This document shows, piece after piece, positions 16,801 to 24,308 of a DNA stretch of 64,000 nucleotides. Made by a program: the position numbers and the translations under genes. The notes beneath the pieces were generated by a model. That model was given only the letters and a program-made list of their open reading frames with translations, did not search any database and was not told the origin of the DNA. Numbering within the stretch: position 1 is the first letter of the stretch; each line of letters opens with the position of its first letter. Source of the DNA: Brevibacterium aurantiacum (GTDB lineage Bacteria; Actinomycetota; Actinomycetes; Actinomycetales; Brevibacteriaceae); the NCBI RefSeq assembly GCF_007558825.1, contig NZ_VLTK01000011.1:80765-144764 (forward strand), written 5' to 3'.

Positions 16801-17946
16801 GAGATCTCAACGGTGGTGTTCGTCCCCAAGATGACGACCATCGCCGCAGGTGCGTTCCTGGCCGATGACACCATGGTGGCCAGTTACGAACTCGGTCACG
16901 GGTGGATGCGAGCCGGCAAGGCGAAGGTCGGCAAGCGCGCCTTCCTCGGCAACTCGGGCATCGCCTCCCCTGGACGGCGAGTGCCCAAGAACGCACTGGT
17001 TGCCGTGCTGTCGGCAGCCCCGGCGAAGGCGAAGAAGGGCTCGTCGTGGCTCGGCTCTCCCCCTGTGCAGCTGCGCAGGGCAGCGGTCGATGCCGATGAG
17101 GCGCTGACCTATGCCCCGAAGCTCGGCGTCAGATCGGCCCGGGCGTTCTTCGAGACTCTGCGGATCACCTCGGTGATGGTCGCCGGTGCACTCGTCGCCT
17201 CGGTCCTCCTCACGATCGAGTTCCTCCTCGGACTGCCAGGGGCAGGGTCGTCTGCGGCCGGTACGGGCGCGATGGGCACAACTGGTGGCGCGGCTGGCGA
17301 TGGCGGATCGTTCCTGGCCTCTGTCGGGCTCGCCCTGCTAACCTCGGGCATCGTGATGATGGCCGCTGGTGCGGTGGCGGCGGGGCTGGCCATCGCGGCC
17401 AAGTGGATCTGCGCCGGTCCCATCAGAGCCGGCGAACATCCCCTGTGGTCATCGTTCATCTGGCGCAACGAGGTCGCGGACTGCTTCGTCGAGCTCATCG
17501 CCGCACCATGGTTCGCCCGGAATGCCGTGGGGACTCCCGCCATCGTGTGGTATCTGCGAGCCATGGGAGCGAAGATCGGCCACGGAGTGTGGTGCGAAAG
17601 CTATTGGCTGCCCGAAGCCGACCTGGTCAGCCTGGGCGACAACTCCACGATCAACCGCGGCTGCGTGGTCCAGACCCATCTCTTCCACGACCGGGTTATG
17701 AGCTTGGACACCGTCGAATTGGAGCAGGGATCGACTCTCGGGCCCAACAGCGTGATACTGCCCGCCTCCAGCTTGGGCACGAATTCCACGGTGGGTGCGA
17801 CCTCGCTGGTGATGCGCGGAGAGTTCGTGCCGGCCCACGCCTATTTCAGCGGCAATCCTGTCATACCCTGGGTGGATGCACCAGAACTTCCTGAGGGCGG
17901 ATCCAGCGAGCCCGAAGCAACCCCAAGGCGGCACCACGATGCTTGA
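13888..17946 (+). CDS. pls: Pls/PosA-type membrane NRPS, candidate epsilon-poly-lysine (or related basic homopolymer) synthetase
   Basis: A 1352-residue single-module synthetase with the domain order of Streptomyces epsilon-poly-L-lysine synthetase: adenylation (about 30-505), thiolation (about 525-590), then pairs of transmembrane helices around three tandem C-terminal soluble domains with left-handed beta-helix character (about 730-840, 960-1080 and 1220-1330). A-domain motifs: FTSGSTGKPKGVAVSH, NTYGPTEAT, YRSGDL, KTSGKVDRNALP. The carrier Ser is Ser556 in FFTSGGGSLAA. Aligned to GrsA, the ten specificity residues are D222 A223 E226 S265 I286 G288 T310 V318 V319 K501. Glu at the third position fits a basic side chain, and the string is close to the Lys code of bacitracin synthetase as I recall it. 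Such enzymes polymerise the amino acid through its side-chain amine at the membrane. Downstream M1 peptidase overlaps by 8 nt. Start GTG 13888 follows a -10-like TATAGT; GTG 13942 is an alternative. Confidence 0.88.
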   Translation: MTGGTHAVVHLQPRPGSPVTIHSAQFPATSRPREDRTLIDVLLEVAGAHGDQPAIDDGRGVLSYSELIVEIRDLALELAAVGIGPGDKVGIRVPSGSADLYVSILATMMLGAAYVPVDVDDPDERAHTVFTEAAVTGIITADRAIESRTDRGPLARSELRRPTPDDDCWVIFTSGSTGKPKGVAVSHRSAAAFVDAEAAMFCQEEPLGPGDRVLAGLSVAFDASCEEMWLAWRHGACLVPAPRALVKSGMDLGPWLSSRGITVVSTVPTLAALWPADSLDAVRLLIFGGEACPPELGRRLSDESREVWNTYGPTEATVVACGAQLDGSEPVRIGLPLDGWSLAVVDAAGIPVADGQTGELIIGGIGLARYLDPAKDAEKYAPMPTLGWDRAYRSGDLVISDPEGLIFVGRADEQIKLAGRRIELGEIDAALQALPDVEGAAAAVKQTPAGSDILVGYIASGTANPGDRISEWEQALRAELPAALVPRLTLIDELPTKTSGKVDRNALPWPMGDSAEIEDSSETFEPEVEWIAEQWSAVLGSRPGSDSDFFTSGGGSLAAAQMVSRLRTQHPSVTVGDIYAHPRFGALANLCSADDGAAAGAGRPKRTITRTSRGMQAFQTLLAVPVHILGGVRWVVIAMVLANLGSSLGADLPVTPWPVVITLFLVFVTAWGRMLISAGAARALMLGIRPGDYPRSGWVHKRLWLAEHIADLAAAVSVASAPWVTWYAKLLGNRIGSDADLHSAPPVTGFLTVGEGAAIEPEVDLKGWWVDGDLLRIGTINVGSNVTIGARSTLMPGTRIGEGALVEAGSAVTGKVRRNQIYSGSPAVRIGKAKKSWPAPPPRRRLPFLLYAVGSQLNAALPYLAAVPGIALMIAVSGIGVVESPLLVLAWSPLIACIWFVCTALFILVSVRLLSIGMEEGEFPVRSAHGYRVWATERLLDLARDLLFPLYASMLTPWWLRLLGAKVGPGTEISTVVFVPKMTTIAAGAFLADDTMVASYELGHGWMRAGKAKVGKRAFLGNSGIASPGRRVPKNALVAVLSAAPAKAKKGSSWLGSPPVQLRRAAVDADEALTYAPKLGVRSARAFFETLRITSVMVAGALVASVLLTIEFLLGLPGAGSSAAGTGAMGTTGGAAGDGGSFLASVGLALLTSGIVMMAAGAVAAGLAIAAKWICAGPIRAGEHPLWSSFIWRNEVADCFVELIAAPWFARNAVGTPAIVWYLRAMGAKIGHGVWCESYWLPEADLVSLGDNSTINRGCVVQTHLFHDRVMSLDTVELEQGSTLGPNSVILPASSLGTNSTVGATSLVMRGEFVPAHAYFSGNPVIPWVDAPELPEGGSSEPEATPRRHHDA

Positions 17947-19237
17947 TCCCTACACCCCGAACGTCGGTAACGCCGAGCTCACCATCGACCACTACGATCT
18001 CGACCTCGACTACCGGATCGGGCCCAACCGCCTCTCCGCACATGCGAGCCTGACGGGTCGTGTGCTGCAGGAGACGAAGACGATCCTCCTCGACCTCACA
18101 GGTCTGCGAGTCACGAAGGCCGCCGTCAACGGCAAGAAGGCTCGGTACTCCACACGGGGCAAGAAGCTGCACCTGACGACAGATCCCCTGCCGAAGAACC
18201 AGCCGGTGCGCATCGACGTCTCCTATGTCGGAAACCCGCAGCCCGCGATCGGAACCTGGGGTGACGTGGGCTGGGAGGAGCTCGAGGATGGCGTCCTCGT
18301 GGCCGGGCAGCCCGTCGGCGCCTCAACCTGGTTCCCCTGCAACGACCACCCCTCGGACAAGTCGAAGTACCGCATCCGCGTGCTCACGGAATCCGAATAT
18401 ACGGTCGTGTCCAACGGAGAACTCGTCGACAAGGTCCGCAAGGCCGGCCGCACGGCATGGACGTACGAGTCACGGACCCCTCTGGCGACATATCTGGCCA
18501 CGGTGCAGATCGGCCGCTACCGACACGCCCAGATCGACGCCGAGGATGGTGCTGAGCCTTCTCCTGTCTCTCTGGGTCTCTACGCCGGTGAGCATTGGAG
18601 AGCTGCGTCCACGCGTCTGCAGATCCAGCACGCCATGATGAACGAGTTCATCGAACGGTTCGGTCCCTACCCCTTCGATCGCTACGACGTGGTCGTGACC
18701 GACGACGAACTCGAGATCCCCCTTGAGTCACAGCCTCTGTCCGTGCTCGGCCCCAACCATCTCGGCGAGGAGTGGGAGGCCGAGCGACTCGTCGCCCATG
18801 AGATGGCCCATCAGTGGTTCGGGAACTCGCTGACGCCTCGGCGCTGGTCAGACATCTGGCTCAATGAGGGCTTCGCCTGCTATTCGGAGTGGCTGTGGTC
18901 GGAGGCATCGGGCCGCAGCAGCGCGCATGAGTGTGCGCAGACCTGGCGGGAGGCTCTGGCCGACGAGCCGCAGGACTTCGTGCTCAGCGACCCGGGCGGT
19001 CCCGATATGTTCGATGACCGTGTGTACAAGCGCGGTGCACTCTGCTTGCACGCACTGAGGCTCGAGATCGGCGACGAGGACTTCTTCGCTGCGATCTCCG
19101 AGTGGACGACGAAGCATCGTCATTCTTCGGTCGATACCTCGGATTTCCTCGAGTGCGTCTCTGGTGTAGTCGGCCGCGACCTCGCCGAGGTTGTCCGGCC
19201 GTGGCTGTTCGACAAAGAGCTGCCCGAGCTGGCCTAG
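17939..19237 (+). CDS. M1-family zinc metallopeptidase coupled to pls
   Basis: A 432-residue peptidase of family M1, much shorter than aminopeptidase N (about 850) but normal for the short actinobacterial M1 group. The zinc site HEMAHQWFGNSLTPRRWSDI followed by NEGFA gives HExxH-x18-E. The GxMEN exopeptidase motif is replaced by LEIPLESQ, as far as I know usual in this short group. The N-terminal domain (about 1-190) is beta-rich, with no signal peptide, so it is likely cytoplasmic. ATG 17939 overlaps the pls stop by 8 nt; a longer frame from 17876 re-reads the end of pls. In Streptomyces an epsilon-poly-lysine-degrading metallopeptidase is known beside pls, so a polymer-trimming or self-protection role is inferred. 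Confidence 0.85.
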   Translation: MLDPYTPNVGNAELTIDHYDLDLDYRIGPNRLSAHASLTGRVLQETKTILLDLTGLRVTKAAVNGKKARYSTRGKKLHLTTDPLPKNQPVRIDVSYVGNPQPAIGTWGDVGWEELEDGVLVAGQPVGASTWFPCNDHPSDKSKYRIRVLTESEYTVVSNGELVDKVRKAGRTAWTYESRTPLATYLATVQIGRYRHAQIDAEDGAEPSPVSLGLYAGEHWRAASTRLQIQHAMMNEFIERFGPYPFDRYDVVVTDDELEIPLESQPLSVLGPNHLGEEWEAERLVAHEMAHQWFGNSLTPRRWSDIWLNEGFACYSEWLWSEASGRSSAHECAQTWREALADEPQDFVLSDPGGPDMFDDRVYKRGALCLHALRLEIGDEDFFAAISEWTTKHRHSSVDTSDFLECVSGVVGRDLAEVVRPWLFDKELPELA

Positions 19238-19293
19238 TTGGTCCGGCTAGTTCGGCTGGCTGGTTCCTGATGTCATGGCTGACTTCGCCTCAG

Positions 19294-20013
19294 TCACTTG
19301 AGCCGGCGGACGAGAATGTCGGCGTCTCCATTGCGCCCGACCGTGACGAAACCGCGGTCGTGGTAGAGACGAGCCGCGCCGTTTCCGTCCTCGACGGACA
19401 GGCTGACGGCCGGGAAACCGCTCATCTTCGCCAAGGTGCACACCACATCGAGGAGCATGCCGCCGATTCCTTGGGACTGATGATCAGGCAGAACAGCCAA
19501 TGACAGCTCGGGGATGTCCCCGGCCACCCAGCCGTACCCGGTGAAGCGCGAACCCGCCTCGGCGGTGGTGTCGGTCGACTTTTCGATCACTGCATCGAAC
19601 GCGGCCAGACGCAGCCATGCGAGTCCGATGATCTCCGGTTCTGAATCCGCGGCACCGGCGTGTCCGTCGGCGGACTGGTCGTCGGCGGACTGGTCGTCGG
19701 CGGACTGGTCGTCGGCAGGCTGGTCGTCGGCGGACTGCTCATCGGCGGCGTCTCCACCGTTCGGGCCCTTCGCATAGGCGGCCACCGCAATGTCGCCCTC
19801 GCGCCCCCAGTCCTTGAAGTAGAAGGCCGCATCGTCGCGCTCGAGGAGCTCATCGACGTCGATCCTCGGCTTGTCCAAAGACCAGTTGAAGCACAGATCG
19901 AGGAAAGGTAAGAATGCCTCATCTGGGGTCTCTGGACCCAGCGGGCGGATCCGTGACCTGAGTTCGGTCCGGCGAGCCGCCTCGGCGGAATCCTGGTTCT
20001 GACGTTCGTTCAT
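19294..20013 (-). CDS. GNAT-family N-acetyltransferase with a repeat insert
   Basis: A 239-residue acetyltransferase. The GNAT core is in the C-terminal half: ELSLAVLPDHQSQGIGGMLL holds the acetyl-CoA motif (Q-x-x-G-I-G), and SLSVEDGNGAARLYHDRGF is the typical motif B (N-x-x-A-x-x-L-Y-x-x-x-G-F). Residues ~92-117 are five QSADD-like repeats that interrupt the N-terminal part between two predicted strands, an in-frame expansion of a 15-bp unit. The start ATG 20013 overlaps the MATE gene stop (ATGA); a longer frame to 20409 only re-reads MATE. The substrate is unknown. Coupling to an efflux pump and position near pls would allow a role in detoxification, but nothing in the sequence proves it. 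Confidence 0.85.
   Translation of the reverse strand: MNERQNQDSAEAARRTELRSRIRPLGPETPDEAFLPFLDLCFNWSLDKPRIDVDELLERDDAAFYFKDWGREGDIAVAAYAKGPNGGDAADEQSADDQPADDQSADDQSADDQSADGHAGAADSEPEIIGLAWLRLAAFDAVIEKSTDTTAEAGSRFTGYGWVAGDIPELSLAVLPDHQSQGIGGMLLDVVCTLAKMSGFPAVSLSVEDGNGAARLYHDRGFVTVGRNGDADILVRRLK
19666..19740. repeat. 15-bp tandem repeat, five copies, in the GNAT gene
   Basis: Five head-to-tail copies of GTCGGCGGACTGGTC with one or two changes in the last two. The unit is a multiple of three, so the frame is kept; the repeats encode a Ser-Ala-Asp-Asp-Gln linker. Confidence 0.95.
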
Positions 20014-21326
20014 GAGGTTCCTTTCTCGACCGCACGAGCGATCCAACTGCGATTGCGCACCCGCCATCCCAACGTCAGCGCCCGAAGGCCGACGAAGCCG
20101 ATGCAGAACGCGGCCCACAGGCCCAGAGCACCGGGCCAATAGAGGACGATCGGAATCAGCAGGATCGCATATCCGCCCACAGCAACCAATTGTGCCAGAG
20201 CCAGATATCTGGCGTCCTCGGCACCCATGAGGACGCCGTCGAGGACGAATACATAGCCGGCGATGGGCATACTCAGGGCCAGCACGGGAAGGAGACTCGT
20301 CATCAGTGCGACTACTGCCGGGTCCGAAGAGAAGCCGCGGGGGATGATTCCGGCACCTGCTAACAGGATGAGACCGACGATGACCCCGAAGACGATGCCC
20401 CACAGACACAGCCTGCGGTTGATCGCGGCCACCGCGTCGACGTTCCGTGCGCCCAGCTGCAGTCCGATCAGGGCCTGACCGGCGATCGCCAGTGAGTCAA
20501 GGGCGAGTGCGAGAGCGAAGAAGATGCTCTGTGCGACTTGGATCGCGGCGAGCTCGGTCGTTCCCATAGCGGTGGCGAGGAAGACGAGGATGATGAGAGC
20601 CGCGCGCAGGGATGCATTGCGCACCAGCAGCCAGCCGGAGGTCTTCGCCGAGGAGAGCACTCCGGACCAGTCTGGTCGGAACGTGGCGTGGAATCGTCGT
20701 GCCGCCCTGATCGAGATCGCTACATAGACGGAGCACATCCCCGCTTGCGCGATGACGGTGCCCAGCGCGGAGCCGGCAACTCCCATATCGAGGCCGTAGA
20801 TGAAGATCGCGTTCAACCCGATGTTGGCGATGCATCCGGCCGCTGCCACGATGAGTGGTGTGCGCGTGTCCTGCAGCCCGCGCAGGAGTCCTGTGGCGGC
20901 GATGACGACGAGCATGAACGGCAGGCCCCACCAGGAGATGGCGAGATAGGAGTGCGCCCCCTCGGCTATTTCAGCGCCGGGTTCGAAAGCAGCGATCACC
21001 GGCTTGAGCAGAGGCAGCCCGATCGCCAGCAGCAGCACTGAGGTGCACAGGGCAAGCCAGATTCCGTCGAAACCCGCGTTGATGGCACCGGAGCGGTCTC
21101 CGGCACCCATTCGCCTGGCGACCCGAGGGGTGGTGGCATAGGCGAGGAAGATCATCAGTCCGAGGACGGTCTGCAGAATCGTCGACGCGATCGCCAGCGA
21201 TCCCAGTGAACCGGCGCCGAGGTGGCCGACCATGGCCGTGTCAGAGAGCAGGAAGATGGGTTCGGCAATCAGTGCTCCGAGGGCCGGAAGTGCCAAACGG
21301 AGAATGTCTTTGTCGATCGCTGCCAC
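20010..21326 (-). CDS. MATE-family efflux transporter (DinF-like)
   Basis: A 438-residue protein with about 12 hydrophobic helices and the two-fold MATE layout. The N-terminus LALPALGALIAEPIFLLSDTAMVGHLG is the hallmark of helix 1-2 in DinF/NorM-type cation-coupled multidrug exporters, with ATTPRVARRMGAGDRS in the following loop and the second-half copy in QALIGLQLGARNVDA. The family exports cationic drugs and toxic metabolites using Na+ or H+ gradients. It is coupled to the GNAT gene by an ATGA overlap. Substrate unknown. Export of, or resistance to, a cationic product of the nearby pls gene is an untested possibility. Confidence 0.92.
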   Translation of the reverse strand: MAAIDKDILRLALPALGALIAEPIFLLSDTAMVGHLGAGSLGSLAIASTILQTVLGLMIFLAYATTPRVARRMGAGDRSGAINAGFDGIWLALCTSVLLLAIGLPLLKPVIAAFEPGAEIAEGAHSYLAISWWGLPFMLVVIAATGLLRGLQDTRTPLIVAAAGCIANIGLNAIFIYGLDMGVAGSALGTVIAQAGMCSVYVAISIRAARRFHATFRPDWSGVLSSAKTSGWLLVRNASLRAALIILVFLATAMGTTELAAIQVAQSIFFALALALDSLAIAGQALIGLQLGARNVDAVAAINRRLCLWGIVFGVIVGLILLAGAGIIPRGFSSDPAVVALMTSLLPVLALSMPIAGYVFVLDGVLMGAEDARYLALAQLVAVGGYAILLIPIVLYWPGALGLWAAFCIGFVGLRALTLGWRVRNRSWIARAVEKGTS

Positions 21327-21349
21327 GGATTGAGTCTAGCGAATCGGTG

Positions 21350-21433
21350 ACGCAGCTTCTCAACACGGTTGCGCAGGCTCTCGTGTCGGTGGCGCTCGTT
21401 CCTGTGTCGGTGGCGCAGCTTCTCGCGTCAGTG
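21350..21433. repeat. 21-bp imperfect tandem repeat, four copies
   Basis: Four copies of a 21-bp unit like GCGCAGGCTCTCGTGTCGGTG lie at 21350-21370, 21371-21391, 21392-21412 and 21413-21433, just upstream of the MATE gene. They are not part of a recognisable gene. Confidence 0.75.
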
Positions 21434-21597
21434 GCGAATGGGATCATTTAACAACAAACAGGACTTTTTCTCCAGTAATTGCCGAAGAATCCTCATATGA
21501 GTCTCAAGGCGACATTTTTACGCACTATATCTATAATTTTCCCCTTTACTGTTCGTCTATTATTCGAATCTTCCTGGCTTTACGTTCTATTGTTGGT

Positions 21598-21603
21598 TAT
21601 ACT
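21598..21603 (+). promoter_or_regulatory. Candidate -10 box for the DUF222-HNH gene
   Basis: TATACT preceded by GGT lies in an AT-rich stretch 58 nt upstream of the start codon. A -35 was not confidently placed (TTTACG is too close). Confidence 0.4.
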
Positions 21604-21661
21604 GTGACTAGACGCCAAATTATCAGCGGACTCCACATCGCAGTGGAGAGGAAGCGACGCG

Positions 21662-24196
21662 ATGAAGCACATGGACGATGACAGCTCTCACTTCGGTGTG
21701 CACTCGGATGATTCCAGCTCATCAGCCTTCAGCGGCCGCAGCCTTGATATCGATGAAGATTCGCCATTCAGCGACCTGTCGGCTGTCTACGCCTGCAGCG
21801 ACCAGGCACAGTTTGCGGCACTGGACGCAACCAGCAGCATCTTCGTCCGAGAGGTTGCGCACTACCTTGGCCTCGCGGGTCCTGACCTAACGAATCCATA
21901 CGACTTCGCGCCGCTCGCGGAGACCGTCAGTCGACACAGCTGCCGCAAACGCCCCAGCGGCCGTTCCACGAAGAGCACGAAGGCGAGCGCCAAATCGGGC
22001 AACACGGGTGAGGCGGGTGACGCGGGCACGGCTGACGCCGCCGGCGGGTCAAGCAGAAAGAAGGACCGTGGAGCGGGGCGAAGGAAGCGTCGTGAACAGA
22101 GGGAAGCCCGAGAACATCCTGAACCGCTTCCCGACTTCCCTGCGTACAGATCCACGTCGACGTTCAACGGATGGACGCATCAATACGCTTGTGCCGAAGA
22201 CATCAGCGAATACTCGGCACTGCTCGGCGCGACTACGTCCGGAGCCTATAAACACATCACCTCTGCGATGACCTTGGTGCACGGGCTCCCGAAGTTCCAC
22301 CAGCGTTGCGTCGACGGCGATTTCACCATTGAACATGTTGCTTTCGTGACGCGTCGTTGCCGGGACGTCGCATTCAGATACCTCCCGAGCATTGATGACT
22401 ATTTGGCCGACAGGCGTGCGGATATCACAATCGAAACGTTCAAACGCTCTCTCGCGCTGAAGATCGCGGCGACCCAACCAGCACAGGAGACCCTTGAGCA
22501 GGTCGCAGTTCGCCGCCGAGTCGATATCAGCACGGGTGATGACGGCACCGCCTACCTCACTCTCACCGGGCCAGCCCCTGAGCTCCACGCCTGCTATAGA
22601 AGAGTCGAAGCATTCGCTCGCTCCGTCTACAAGGGAAACACTTCCGCGTTCGGCGACCAGCTGAGCCCCGGAGACTCATTCGAAGACGACCGCGGCATCG
22701 ATGCGCTCATGCTCGACATATTCACTCGTACCCGGCCGCAGCTGAAACTGCGGATCACCAGCAACAACACCACAACTGGCGAGACGACGAGTACCGACTT
22801 CCCGATCGACGGTCTGTTCGTGGGACCAGACGGTGTCCCCATGTCTCCTGAGGAATCCCTACTCGATTACATCGAGCGGACCTTCGGCAAGATGGACGAC
22901 GAGGTTTCAGCGCCGGCCGACGCCGAAAAGGAAGATCAGGGGCAAGCATCGTCCGACTGCTGGCTGCGCGACCCACGGTTCTTCGAAGCGCTGAAGAACA
23001 GCCGACCAGCACCCGGTACCTCATTTTGGCCGACGGGGTTCGACCCTGATACGGCATTCGGCTCTGGTTCCTCGTCCGAACCTGACGGATCAACGTGCGA
23101 AGTCAGCTACGAGGTTCTCCTCGACTTGCCCACCCATGAGTATTGGCTCTCCCACCAGGCGCGGACGACGATCACCGTTCCTATGTTCACGCTGCTCAGC
23201 CAGTTCCTGGCTACCTCCGACGACGCAGCGAACGCAGCAGAAACCGCAGCCGCAGAAGGAACAGAGGCAGCCACGGCGACAACGTCTGCTTCGACCGACA
23301 CCGCTGCCGAGCAACGGACGGATACAGATGTATGTGATTTGGCCGGAATGCTTCCAGACGGCTCTCCCCTTCCAGCCGACATGGCGCGCCGGCTCGCGGG
23401 ATGTGCATCGATATGGACGCGGATCCTCACAGACCCAGCGACCGGCACGCCACTCGATGCAAAGGCCACCAGTTACACGATCCCCAACAGCATTCGACAG
23501 CCTCTCGCCGCACAATGGATGAACTGCACCGTGCCCGGTTGCACTCGTCGTGCCGAGCTCACCGAGGTCGATCACATCATTCCCTTCGACCACGACAGTC
23601 CACAGACCGGCGGTCTAACTCGATTCGGCAATCTCCACAATCTGTGCAAGCTCCATCACCAAGCGAAGACAGACCGGAAGTTCTCAGTCAGAATGACAGA
23701 ACCTGGGCGGCTCGAATACATCTTCAGGCACGGAATCACCACCGAAGTCATGCCGCCCGACAATCCGATCAACGTCGAGCACGCGAGACTCTTCCTCAAG
23801 TATTTCGCCACCGCCCCGCCCCAGGCGACTGTTCCACCACCGGCTGCGTCTTCGACAGCCGCGCCTCGAACAGCTACGTCCTCGACGGGATCTGCACCTC
23901 CGACGGGATCTGCACCTCCGACGGGATCTGCACCTCCGACGGAATCTGCACCTCAGAGGGAACCTGCACCCGCTGACACAGAGAATCCGCCCAGGAAGAA
24001 GAACCGACGCCAGAGATCAGAGACGGCAGAAGAAAAGCCGTCGACCATGCAGTCCAAAACTGCACAGGCGACGGCTGGTCCCGCCGAGGGACTCCAGTCC
24101 CCCGGCCGGGCCGAATACATCGATCCCTTCTCCCACCTACCCGAACAGAACGCGAAGCAGTGGTTCTGGGACTCGGGTGAACAGCCACCGTTCTGA
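21662..24196 (+). CDS. DUF222 / 13E12-type HNH endonuclease domain protein
   Basis: An 844-residue protein of the DUF222 plus HNH architecture that is multiplied in many Actinobacteria (13E12 repeat family of Mycobacterium). A mixed-charge insert (KSTKASAKSGN, KDRGAGRRKRREQREAREH) sits near residues 95-155. The DUF222 region follows, and the HNH domain is near residues 620-680: CTVPGCTRRAELTEVDHIIPF with Cys pair, DH, then NLHNLCKLHHQAKTD. The C-terminal 130 residues are Thr/Pro/Ala/Ser-rich and contain TGSAPP repeats. The function is not established; a nuclease in mobile or repeat-associated context is usually suggested. The start follows AGAGGAAGC. Its AT-rich upstream DNA and repeats on both flanks suggest a dynamic locus. 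Confidence 0.88.
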   Translation: MKHMDDDSSHFGVHSDDSSSSAFSGRSLDIDEDSPFSDLSAVYACSDQAQFAALDATSSIFVREVAHYLGLAGPDLTNPYDFAPLAETVSRHSCRKRPSGRSTKSTKASAKSGNTGEAGDAGTADAAGGSSRKKDRGAGRRKRREQREAREHPEPLPDFPAYRSTSTFNGWTHQYACAEDISEYSALLGATTSGAYKHITSAMTLVHGLPKFHQRCVDGDFTIEHVAFVTRRCRDVAFRYLPSIDDYLADRRADITIETFKRSLALKIAATQPAQETLEQVAVRRRVDISTGDDGTAYLTLTGPAPELHACYRRVEAFARSVYKGNTSAFGDQLSPGDSFEDDRGIDALMLDIFTRTRPQLKLRITSNNTTTGETTSTDFPIDGLFVGPDGVPMSPEESLLDYIERTFGKMDDEVSAPADAEKEDQGQASSDCWLRDPRFFEALKNSRPAPGTSFWPTGFDPDTAFGSGSSSEPDGSTCEVSYEVLLDLPTHEYWLSHQARTTITVPMFTLLSQFLATSDDAANAAETAAAEGTEAATATTSASTDTAAEQRTDTDVCDLAGMLPDGSPLPADMARRLAGCASIWTRILTDPATGTPLDAKATSYTIPNSIRQPLAAQWMNCTVPGCTRRAELTEVDHIIPFDHDSPQTGGLTRFGNLHNLCKLHHQAKTDRKFSVRMTEPGRLEYIFRHGITTEVMPPDNPINVEHARLFLKYFATAPPQATVPPPAASSTAAPRTATSSTGSAPPTGSAPPTGSAPPTESAPQREPAPADTENPPRKKNRRQRSETAEEKPSTMQSKTAQATAGPAEGLQSPGRAEYIDPFSHLPEQNAKQWFWDSGEQPPF
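23884..23955. repeat. 18-bp tandem repeat, four copies, in the HNH gene
   Basis: Four copies of GACGGGATCTGCACCTCC (last one with two changes) encode the (T-G-S-A-P-P)n tail segment in frame. Confidence 0.95.
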
Positions 24197-24298
24197 TTAC
24201 TCGGTATGTTCTGATGACTCAGTATGTTCCGATGACTGAGTTTGCTCTGATGGCTCAACCAGCCCTGATGTATCAGCTGGCTCTGGTGTTTCTCTCGG
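24191..24298. repeat. Degenerate 18-bp tandem repeat after the HNH gene
   Basis: About six 18-bp units like TTCTGATGACTCAGTATG begin at the HNH stop codon and run nearly to the thiolase stop. The first three are well conserved, later ones decay. The array lies between convergent genes and no hairpin terminator was seen there. Confidence 0.65.
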
Positions 24299-24308
24299 TG
24301 ATGTTGAC

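Larger units (their letters stand above)
21327..21661. other. Intergenic region, 335 bp, repeat followed by AT-rich promoter-like DNA
   Basis: The first part (21350-21433) is a 21-bp tandem repeat. From about 21445 to 21610 the DNA becomes strikingly AT-rich compared with the rest of the window, with runs such as ATTTTTACGC and CTATATCTATAATTTTCCCC, and leads to TATACT (21598-21603), a good -10 candidate for the DUF222 gene. No gene was found in it. Confidence 0.6.

Noticed and set aside
21662..24196. HNH gene as a homing endonuclease or intein
   Set aside because: The DUF222-HNH architecture is a common free-standing actinobacterial family; no intein splice motifs or intron structure are seen.
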